Assembly: GCA_023053575.1 (NCBI GenBank)
Contig: JAKZAP010000007.1
Location: 19,183,464 to 19,247,463, forward strand
Origin: Branchinecta lynchi
Lineage: Eukaryota; Arthropoda; Branchiopoda; Anostraca; Branchinectidae
DNA: 64,000 nt
Direction of reading: 5' to 3'
Shown: in pieces, positions 12,301 to 24,300 of the stretch
Position numbering within the stretch: the first letter of the stretch is position 1
Layout of the letters: each line of letters starts with the position of its first letter
Translations under genes and position numbers: made by a program
Notes under the pieces: model-generated
Databases searched by the model: none
Seen by the model: only the letters and a program-made list of their open reading frames with translations
Told to the model about the DNA's origin: nothing

Positions 12301-15300
12301 TGTATTAATCACTTGTCCTTGTTCTTCTCACCAAGCTTTATCCAGATTTCTCCACTCTAACCTGTCTCGAGATTTCCGGATCAGGTCCGAAAACGAAATG
12401 GGACATCGAGACCCGAGCTCTTTCCAAATATCAAGTTTCATGTGTGTCCCATGACCCCTTCGAAAGTTATGCTTGCCTCAAGATCCGGGATTTCTCCTCG
12501 CTCGCCCCCCCCCCCCCCCGATAGTCAGGTCGGGAAAATGACTTTCTCAAGTTAATATGGTCGGGCCCCTGATACACCTGCCAAGTTTCTGGCAGTACCT
12601 TAACCTGTGACAACCGGAAATCCATGATCCCACGCCATAGTGCCCGGATCCGATCCGGTTATATCACCGATATATGTAGGATCTGCACTTGTTCTTCCCA
12701 CTAACTTTCATCCCAATCCCTCTACTTTAAGCATGTCACGATATTTCCGGTACCCTCTTCCAACTCCCCCACAGTTTTTGGATTCTGTCCGGACATAAAA
12801 CGGGAGATGTAAGGCCTTTGTTCTTTCCATTGTCAAGTTTCATTCAGATCCCACCACCCGTTCGAAGATACGCATGAAGACCCCCCCCCCCCCCCTGATG
12901 GTCGAATCGGGGAAGTGACGATTTCCAAGTCAGTTTAGTCAGGTCCCTGATATGCCTGCCACGTTTCATCGTCCTAGCACGTCTGGAAGTACCCGAACTC
13001 GCGATCCCCCGGACCGAACGACCGACAGAAAAGTGATCAGTATATGGCACTTAGCCGGAATGCAAGTGCCATAAAAACAACATCGGGAGTGCAAAATCCC
13101 GGAAACGAATATGGACCGCAGGATCGCAAGACGTACAATGAATCAGTAATGTAGGTACGACTGGGTACTTACTTTTGGTCTACACCAGACACCGTGTTGT
13201 ACGGCGATGCACTTCTATGATTCCTTCTATTGCTTGAAGTTCGCTGAAACGATTAAACGAACTGACGTAAATCTTTGAGAACATTAATAAGTAACCATAG
13301 CCAATTCATTAATTTATGCGGCAACATGCGACTGGTCAGTGGCTTTTACGAAGGCAAAATTCAAATGGGGTACTTGCTATTCACACTATGCTTTCGCCAA
13401 TTTTTTCATTTTTGTTAATCAGAAAGTTAAAATTTTTTAGAAGCTCCCCCAACCTACAACCTATACCCATTCTTCCCGACACACAGAACTAATTTACTCG
13501 TTCACAGAGGCGTTACTTGCCAAAATGTTTGTGGGGGGGGGGAGGTATTTACCGATTGGCTGGTCATTTTTACCGACTGTTTTATGCAGGAAACCCGACT
13601 ATTTTTAAGAAAAAACGACTGAATCGACTGATTTTCAGAAAAAAAACGACTGTTTTAGAGAAAAAAATGACTAATTTTACGAAAAACCGACTGCTTTAAG
13701 AAAATCGACTATTTTTACCAAAAATCGCGGCGCTTCTCGCCGACTCGGTTATTTTTTACCGACTGGATGACAAAACTGGGGGGGGGCACCCCCCTCTCCC
13801 CCACCCCCCATACGTGACGTCCCTGCTCGTCAAACCTTGTAATTAAGTAAGTAAGTAAGTAATTTATTTATGACCCGCCATTTCGAAAAGGCGGAGTAAA
13901 TAAAGAAAATAAACAAAACACATAAACACACAGAAAAAGGGAACTTAATTTTCAACCTTCGGTCAGGAAGCAGTGGACGACGTCGTGCGCTGGTTGGCGT
14001 CCATGGTTTTTTAAAGCGATGAGGAAACATCCAAAGGGTAACACTTGCATCTTGAATTTTGAATTTGTATGGTTATGACATAATTTCGACAAGTAGAGCA
14101 GGTGCTGCTTCGCATATTTAAAATAACATGATCTCATCTTTTTAATCTCCTTCTTTCGCAGAATATGAGTGACGCCAGAACGAAATAATACAGAAGGAGC
14201 GCAGAAGGTGCTGTTCAAATTTCCCAAAGCTTTACGATTATAGTGCCAGAGGTTGGGGACGATGAGCCCATAGGAGCTACGGATTGATATATATCTTGTG
14301 TATTTTTTTTTTTTCAACAGTATTTTTTAAGTGTCACTGGATGGATCAGTTAACTTAGGTGTAATTTTGTTTCTAGTTTTTGATAGGGATAGAACTGGTC
14401 CAGTATGTCAGGTATAATTGCCAACCAAACCTATGGGGAAGAAGGAAAACATGGACCCCTTTCTTAATCGATGCCAGGAGCTTTCAGAGCTAAGCGGATC
14501 AGTTTTTACGGGGAAAGTTTTGCTTCCTCCTGATATCCTGAATAGACGGATGGAAAGGGTTATAACAGTCTAGTACACTAGCCCCTTTTCAGGCACGGTG
14601 CTCAAATGTCTAGCACCATGCCTGGGTGCTAGACGTTTAAAGGACACCTGAATGAAGAGTACCAAGTATCATCCCTATCTGTATGACTTCCGTTAACATC
14701 GTTTACAGAAAACCAAATCCAAATACGAAATAGTGTTCCCAAGCTACGATTTTTGCTCCATTTTGCATCTGTCCTTATTTCAGTACCGGACAATTTTAGA
14801 AATGAACAAATGTCTCCAATCAACCCTTCTTCTGGAATATTTTTTAACCAGTTAAGCCCAAACGTATATCTAGAAGAAATCCCAATACGACCCGGCCAGC
14901 GCTGTACAAGATTTGAATGAATTGTGTTTTTTGTCTTGACGCCTGCACGTGCAAACCTCCAGAAACAAACATCCCTATTTTGAAAACGTCAGGCTCAGGA
15001 GAAGAATTCATCGTGGCCATGTCTGTAAATGCATTCTCCATGGTGTGTAGAAGTATTGTTACATTGTTCAGGTGTCCTTTAAGCATGGTACCTTGGATTT
15101 CATGCATGGTGCATGGATTTCAGTATACAGTGCAAGCACCGGCTCGGACAGGGCTGAAATTACTACCATGAATTAAAGAAGCCAAAGACACTCCTTATTG
15201 TCCGGTACGCTTCACTTGCTTCTAATATCACACGTCTTAGTCGGTTTCATCTTTCTAAACTTTACAACAGTCTAACTGTGCCCCATCTTCTTGCTATGTC

Positions 15301-18300
15301 CCCCATTTGGCAATTTTTGTCTGCTTCTAATAAGAAAAATGTTCACCGGATGTATTTTAAGTTTGCCAAGTATCTGCTGCATTTGCCCCCTTGGACCAGC
15401 AATTCTTTTTTGGCGCAGAAATTCCATCTGGTTCTGCCTGCTAAAATTATTGATAAGAGAGTGGAAGATTTCAAATCTTCCGCTAGTAAACTGAACCACC
15501 AGTGGTCTTCGCTTTTCGTGTAATCTGTAGTTATGTTTGTGCTGTATTTAGTGTAAAGTTTTCCTACGTGCGTTGTCTGTTGTTGTTTTTTTTTCTTCTC
15601 CTTTTTTTTGTACTCCGTCACTAGGGCCACACACCCTCCATTGTTTTTGACGGGTAATAAACAGATTGATTGATTGATTATCAAATTTTTCATAACAAAA
15701 ACAACATTGCTCGGCTGATGACAGACGTGAAAACCTCATTTCCTTTTCTACATACTCAAGGGTTTTGCATGCAAAGTGTCCTGTGCCTCAGCTTTTTCTA
15801 CCTATCAGCCAACCATAATATTGGCTCTTGGGGCACTCTACATGGAGAATAGATAGGGTGCTGTTAGGTTTTGCATCTCCATCATCAGTCGAGCCCTTTC
15901 GTTTTTGTTGTGAAAAATTCGATAAAGAATGTCTTTGATTTCTCTAATTCATGGTAGTAATTCCCGCCCTGTCCGAGCTGGTGCTCAGTTGTGATGATGC
16001 ACCCAGGCATGGTGCTAGACATTTGAGCACCATGCGTCCATGCCTGAAAGGGGGCATGTGTACTAGACTGGGTTATAACCAAGGTATGTGATTATCTAGA
16101 CAGAGGTCAGAAGCTAAGATAAATATTCCTTCAGCCCAAGCAGACTGCGAATCATATTTGATAGTCAAAACGGATACGTCAGCTGGATTGAATTAGAGCT
16201 ATATTTCGTTTTTATAAGTTTGTTTTTCCAACCTGAGCAGCTTAGAGCCTGAAGAGGACCCTTGCCAGGAAGGGCCGAAATATAGCTCTAATAAAACACA
16301 GGTGACGTATCCGTTTTGCACTATCAAATATGAAGCTAAGAGCCATTAACCTCCGTAGTGAAGCTCCGTATGGAAGTATTTGCTTTAAGTAATGTGTTTT
16401 TATTGTATTTTGTATACGGCCCTTGGGCTTTAAAGTACACTTAATATTATATTAAGCTACTCCTATGCCATGAGGGAAATAAACAAATAAATATATATTC
16501 GAATAATGTAAGGAATAATCGTAAATAAACCAGTACTACACAGCGTATATGCGAGACGAAACATAGGATCCACGTACACTCAACAGAGTATCTAAAGCAT
16601 TGATTCACCTTAAATCCCGACAGCGAATCTAAAGCTTCTATTCGCCTTAAATCCCTCCTTCTCCTCTCAGTGACACAAGTGTGGCGTCTACTCTTTAATT
16701 TTTACTTTAAAATCTTTATTCTTAACCATCTTTAATCTTAATTTAACCTTTAAATAATTTTTTGTTACAAAAACCCAAGTCTAAATAATAAAATTACCTA
16801 TATAATAAACAAAGCAAATAAGCTTAAGACTGAGGTTCCTTCTGGTACAGAATAGTAAGCCTGATGTTCTATTCTTTGAGATTTTATCTTCGTTTCGGGC
16901 ACTTGAAATTCCCGCCAAATAAAACAGACGAAAAGGCGTTTCCACGAGTTTCAACTTCTGGGTCGAGTGTGTTGCACACACTCCTGTTTCATTGACAAAC
17001 ACTTCGAAATACGTGAGACATAAAAGATGCCACGGAAAAAGACCTTATGATTCCATTGGTATCAGAAGGGTGGAAAATATCGATGACAAAATTACAACAT
17101 ACTTTTCGGGGTTCATCCGCAATTTCCTTCATTTCATGATCGGTGGAATGATTTTGAGTCATACGTCCGAGCCAGAAGCAGTCTTGACATTGATTGAAAT
17201 CCGAGCAGCGCTGGCACACGTACCGGAATCCGGTGTAGCTTTCTCGAGGACAAGAACTACACGGCACGTCGTGGATAACTAGAAGGAAAAGAATCACAGA
17301 ACGTAATCATCGCAAACCAAAAGCGAAAAAGCGAAAAGTGCTCCTGCAAACCTCTTTGTTCCTGGTTTTATTCCTTTCACCGAAAGCAGGTGGTAATTCA
17401 GCCTAAATAAGCTACAGCAAATACCCTCGATGATCTAAATTCCCTATCAAGGCAATACTTCAGTATTGCAGTTTTACAACATTACAATCCTCAGTGCCCT
17501 AGCTGACTGCTTACACGATTACGTCAGCTGATTTTGTTCTAGCGACATTTCGGACCTTCTTATGTTATAGCAAGGGTCCTCTTCAGACTCAAGCAGAGAT
17601 GGCCGAATCCAATCACGGACGGATTCAAATCCGAATCGAGGGCTAGGGAAGAATCCGAATCCACCATTTCATGCTGAAGATTCGAATCCGACCTTAGCAA
17701 ATGAGACTGTTAATGTGAACAACGTAAACCATGTTTTCATGTGTTCTTGTTAATCCAGATTCGGATCCTTTCAGCAACCAGACATGAATTTCCGGCTGAT
17801 TAAGAACAATACCTTAAGCAGTACAAATTAGATTATAAATTACTCTAACAATTAAATTAAAAACTGAAGCGGATTGGTAAGATTCAGGGTTTGGAATCAG
17901 AGTCCGAATCCTGCCTGACAAGCAGAGGATTCGAATCCAGATTCGGATCCTGCCAAAAGGACGAATTCTGGATTCGAATCCGAATCCAGGTTCGCTAATC
18001 TCTGGACTCAAGCTAGAAAAAGAAACTTGTGATCGACATGAAACGCAGTACAGCTGACGTATCCGTTTACCGCAGTCACATATGATTCGCAGTCAGCTTG
18101 GACCGAGGAATATTTGCTCAATGCCCTACTAAACTAGCTCCTACTATTTTTTAGTGCCAGCCAACAACAAATTTTTATTTTCAAGGTCCGACCTGAAATT
18201 TTTTAATCTTTTTTTATGCACATTTAATAAAATTGATTGCCTCAGCAATTCCTAAGAAATAACTCCACCAAATAGGTTATTTCTAGTGAAAAATTCTTTT

Positions 18301-21300
18301 TTCAATTTTAATAAAATTCATTACTTCAGCAATTCCTAAGAAATAACTACCGTAAGTAGGATATTTCTAGGGTTTTTCCTTTTTTTCCACATTTTAATAA
18401 AACGGATAACTTCAGCAATTCTAGCAAGTAATGACAAGTAATAACTCCCCTAAATAGGATATTTCTAGTGTGTTTTTTTCTTTTTTTTTACAGATTTTAA
18501 TAAAATTTGTTGCTTCAGCAATTCCTATAATAGGATATTTCTAGTAAATATCGCTATTAAATCTCAGATGACTTTTCCATGTAGGGCCATCAATACAACT
18601 ATTGGCTGTGACCGGCTTTGGTTTCAGAACAAATTTTTATTGATAAATAGCTACAATGACAGAAGTTTCAGAACTTTTACACGAGAACGCACATTTCAAT
18701 AGGTAGGCTATGAGATAACACACCATCTGCTGGTGTTATAGAAAAGATACGCTAAAACTTCTGACAGTGTATATGTACCATCTAGTGCGAAGGAGAAAAA
18801 CAGCAACTTACCGTTCTCTGCGACAGACATTCGATGTAAAAGCGGTAGCCAAACTAACGAGTCCGGGACAGGATCAGACATGATTGCGTCGATGAAGACC
18901 GTGACGGTCACTGTCCGAGGCTGCAAGAGGAGCCACTAAGCCATAATGTTAACTTTAAAGCAGAAATGTAAGAGGGGTTCTTTTACAACTGTCAAGAAAT
19001 TACAGTCTCTGTACAACTATTCGGAGACCCGAGGAATAAAGAGACCGTACATATTCTAATCGGACGCAGAATCGTACGCAGCCATAGTTAGCGCGGAAGG
19101 GGGGACAGCTGAACCTTTTTCTGTCCGAAGGACCTTTTGCCGCGTTTTGTTGTAAGCGGGAGCATCCAAGCCATTCAAACGAGTATCTTTAAGTGAGGAT
19201 TTGCGTTCACGCTTCGTTTTAGCATTTGGATTAAATTCAGTACCATTCCCACAAGCATCCAACTTTTAGCGAAAATTTTGCCGTATTTTCTGCCTTCTTA
19301 TACGTCAGGAGTCAGGACTGACTTTCCAAATAGGTCACCTTGTTCGAACTCGAATTTCCTCAGTCGGTACAGCAATATCGGCTGTCCACTTTCAATGATG
19401 CATGGAGGTCAAATTGTGAAGAAACAAACGCCAAAAAAAGCATCTGCTGAATTGTTCGATATCATGACGTCAAACATAAAAGTCAGCAGATGTTTTTCTG
19501 CCGGTTTTTCGGCTCTTCCTGGCAATGCGTGTTATGCATAGCATTTCATGCACAACGTTTGTCGGAACAACATACAACATCCCAGGTGTTGTCTGTTGAA
19601 ATCGCACATCCTTGTGGCGTCTGTTATGAAGCTTCTGACAGTGCAGTTTAGTGTCGACAATAATAAAATCTTAAACCTCGAGTGCCGGAATGCCTGGGGC
19701 ACGAAGAGACAAATACTTCAGGGACAGGGGGGGGGGGGGGGGGCTTACCTCTGGGAAAAGTTGATCTAGCAGCTCTTCTCGGAAGGAAAACGTCGGAGAT
19801 TCACACATGGCAGATGGAATAGAGGATATATCCTGCATAAATTCCCGAAACCGGGTAGTGATCATATGACCGGTCGAGTCACACAGCTGGGAAAATAGGT
19901 CTGAAAGAGAGTACTAGGTATAAAATGACCGTAACTAAGAGTAGAGGACGCAATCAAAATATGTACACACCTTTTCTTTCCTACACTGTCAGAAGTTTCA
20001 TAACATATAGCGTATAACACTTTCAAGATAACACCTTTTCACTTAGAAATAAAGTGTTATGACCAATTAAGTTTACTCTATTTCGTGCCTAGATCTCCAA
20101 CAACACCTTCAATTGGTAAAAATACTAACGGGAACGAAAGAAACATAACAGATAACATCCCAAAATGTTATCTGTTGAAACCGCGCATCCTTCTGTTGTC
20201 GTTATGTAACTTCTGACAGTGAAGTATTTTTACCTATTGAAGGTGTTGTTGGAGATCTAGGCACGAAATAGTATAAACTTAATTGGTCATAACACTTAAT
20301 TTCTAAGTGAAAAGTTGTTATTCTTGAAAGTGTTATGCGCAATCGTCAATCCATCGCAATCGTCAATAGTCAGTCCATCAAGGAAAAAATCATATCAATT
20401 CCGGATTCCTTCATAGCTTTTGTTTCGTCACCTTCTCCGGAAAGGAATGTTCATGAACAGATGAAGTGCTATGGTTGCGTTCCGGGACTTACCGATCGTT
20501 AACAAATTGTTAACAGTTGTTAACTTTTTGCGTTCCACGTTTCTGATTTCAAAATTCAAGCTCCACCCACCTACAATTTTCGTTCCAGAGCTTAACGATT
20601 GTTAACTATTTTGTAACGATGGTCGGTGAGCATCGTTGCAAAATAGTTAACAATTGTAGAATTGGGAAAAGTTAACGAACGTTAAAGCTGCAGTAAGCTC
20701 CGCCCCGAAGTAAAGTTAACGATTGTTAACAACTGTGAAGTTTGGGGAACGCAACCTATGTTCTGCAACTTTTCCGGCCAAACATCTTGAAGTGTCCTTG
20801 TGATTTTAAATTTCTGAATTTCTAGTGTCTTTTGATCGATTTATTTTCTGGGGGGGGGAGGGCATGACAACGCAGATTGGCTCCGACAAAAAAAAAATTA
20901 TCTGTTAACTAATGGACAAGCTTGATTTATCCTTTCCAACCGTGAAATGACTAAACCAAGAGTAAGATAAGAGTCGCTATCTTTCACTTGAAATGAAAGA
21001 TATATGGTGATTAAACTTAATCTGAATTTGGAGCTTCGACAGAGCGGGCTACAGACAACAACAAATCTTTAACAGGCCATTCAAGATGTAAGCAAGTAAT
21101 TTATTTGCAACCCACCACTCTTAAAAGTGGAGTAAGAGAAAGAAAAGAAATAAAACACAAACAAAAAGACACGCCCAATTTTTCAACCTTCGTCCAGAAA
21201 ACATGTATGACTCTTAGTTCGATCAACAAAAACAAATAAAAAACATTGACAGTACGGGATGCACCTTTTGTTTTCGTCCGTTTTGCTCTACCAGGTCTTG

Positions 21301-24300
21301 TGCCTAAGGGGAGGGGGCGGGGGGGGGGCTATGAACGAATAACCTAGACTGAGCCCAAATACCAAACAACTATTAAAACTTGACTTACATCTTAGTTTAT
21401 CCATAAGCTTTCCAGAACACATAGTAGCCAAGGCGATTTTCACAGAGAAAAGTGGCAAACTTTTACCGGGCTGGCTAAAATGGAAATTTTCATAAACACA
21501 ACAAAACCACAAACAAAAATGTATTTTTCCTGTGATTTCTTGCTGTTTTTATGGCATTTGCAGCTTCACTCAAGTGCTATACATCAATAACTTTCCGGTC
21601 TGTCTGTTTGTCGGTCTGTCAGGCCGCTGTCCTCGAGTTAGGGTACTTCCAGAAGTGCCAGACGATTAAACTTGGCAGGCGATTAGGGACCCGACCAAAC
21701 TAACTTGGAAATAGTCACTTCCCCGATCGACCACCGTGGGGAAGTGGAGGGAGGGGGGATCCGGAATATTGACGGATGTATAACTTCTGAACAGGGAACC
21801 TGATTTTAACGAAACTTGATAATTGGAAAGACCTCGTGTCTCGGATAGCATACTTTACGTCCGGAATGGATCCGGTGACTTCGGGGGGAGTTGGAGGGGC
21901 GAGCCTGAAATCACGTGACATGTTCAGAGTGGACGGATAGGGATGAAACTTGGTGGGAAGAACAAGCCCTAGATAAGTTGGTGACAAAACCGGTCCGGAT
22001 CCGAGCACTGTGGGAGGAGTTGGAGGGAGGGTTCCGAAATTCCAGTGATCCCGACTAAAGGTACTTAACATGTGCTAGGACGATGAAACTTGGCAGTCAC
22101 ATAAGGGACTCGACAACTTAAGAACAGTCGTTCCTCCGATTTGACCATAGTGAACGGAGTGGAGGGAGGGGAATCCGGAATATTGAGGCATATCCAACTT
22201 TTAAACGGCTGATCAGATCTATGTCCCATTTCAAGTATGGACAGGATCCGGGGAGTCGGGGGCGGAAATTTTGTGACACGCTTAGAATGTAGCGATTTGG
22301 ATGACACTTGGTGGGCGCAACAAGCATCAGTCCTAGACACATCAGTGACGGAACCGGACTGGGCACTCTGGTGGGATCTGCAGTGACGGGGGGGGGGGGG
22401 ATGAACGATGAAACTTGGATGAACGATGAAACTTGGCTTGAACATTACACACTTGACAAGATTGGCTTGTCACTTCCCAGATCCGACCATTTCTTGAAGT
22501 ATATACTCATCTCAACCGCAAAGTAAAAAAAACATTTTTAAGCCTAATCTACATTTTCATGATCCCATGAGCCTATAATCATTTCTGCCTGAACGGTTTT
22601 GCTTAGAAATGAATTTCTAGCACCCTTAAAGTGCGCATCTTAACCGAAAAGTAAAAACAAATCTTTTCACCAAACCATGTATAGTCATGATCCTAAAGGG
22701 CCCAGGATCATTTTTGCCTTAAGGGTTTTGATTACAGAGGGATTTCTAGCGCCCTTAAAGTGCGCATCATGAGAGCCAAGCGCAAACTAAAATAATTTGT
22801 ACCGAACGATACATTCTCATGATATCTAAGGATCCATCATAATTCTTATCGCAAGGGTTTTGCTTACAAATGATCCCAACGAACCCACGAATTGGCAAAT
22901 TCCTACTTTCATATTCTTACCCAGCCTTGCAAGTGCCATATGAGGTTCTAGCTCTTGTTTGAAAGCTTTTCGTATCCTATACCTTTTATTCAAGAAAATG
23001 TTTCCTTCCGGATTCTAAGTTTCATACCCGCCTAGATCTTTTTATTTTTGTTGGTATTTTTTTTTTACTACCCTTTTGTCACAACACCTGCTCTTTCCAA
23101 AAGAAACAACAGACAAACTTAATATAATATAAAACAAGCGTCATCTACCGAGGAAACGGACATGGTGGATTCTCATGTCACGCAAAGTTTCTGAATACCC
23201 ACCCCTTAATTTACCACAGCCTGCCGAGAGGCCCTTGATGGCTAGAATAGCTTTTGTTTTCCCCCTGCTTGCATCCTTCCCGGAACTGACGGAGGGATCT
23301 GAAACCGACCAGGACTTTTTTTGCCAAATATTTGATGTTATACCAAAAACAAATAATCAGATAGGACCCCCGTCTCCCTATCTCTGTAGCCTACTAGGAC
23401 TATGCGAGTCGAGTATTTCCCCGTACCTTTTTGGCTTTGAACGAGAAGAGGTTAGTGGCAACGACGAAGACGGAAATAGAGTAGACGCGTAAAAAGCTAA
23501 GTTTTGTCTGTGTATTCATAGTCGCTGCATGGTACCAAAGACAGAGGTTCTATCTCATTATTTGTTCTTGGTTATATGAGGAGGGTCGACTAATTCCTTG
23601 GCATTATAGGAATTCCAGCGTAACTGCAAACTTTTTTTACCCGCTGAACCCTGGTCAGCGGGGGCCAAAATATCGCTCGAATAAAACTGAGCTGAAGTAT
23701 CGGTTTAAGGCAGTCGAACATGATTCGCAGTCTGACTTGGGCTGAAGGTATACTTATTATGATTAAATGTGACTGTTGTTCTTTACTATTTTATTTTCCT
23801 GTCATGGCTCCTCCGAATTTCTTGGGGAAATAAAACTCATTGATCAACTCCTTTAATTGACTTTAATTATTGAATTTATTTAAACTCATTACTCACCTTT
23901 TAAACACAGCAAGGAGCCAATGCACCAATGTTGTAGCTGCACTACTCGCTCGTACATGTTGGGATGGTGGCAGTCGTTTGTTCATTGACTGGTAGAGAGA
24001 GGAAAATAGCTGCAGTAAATCATGAGACGACACAATAGTATCGTGGTCATTTCCGGACAGACCAGCATCTTTCAGAGCATCAACCAAATTCCATATGTCC
24101 ACATTGTTCACTATAAAAAAAGAATGATATAAATTTTCATTTTCTCGCATAGATTCTTCTTTTTCTTCTTGAGAGTTTAAACTGACAATCACTCTAATGA
24201 GTCATTCACCAAGGTTAGTAGTTAATTCTTCTTATTTCTTTCCAATTCCATACGTCCATACTGTTCACTATCAGGGAAAGACTGATGTAAGTTTTCATAT

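Noticed and set aside
16280..16315. Alternative hammerhead fold using a long stem III and cleavage at GTATCC
   Set aside because: It needs an extra nucleotide at the cleavage site and gives only a 5-bp stem I with wobbles. The two-pair stem III fold uses every core position canonically and is supported by compensatory changes.
23175..23492. 105-codon open frame on the plus strand
   Set aside because: It overlaps a MITE (23343-23571), shows no conserved motif and lies within a dystrobrevin intron.
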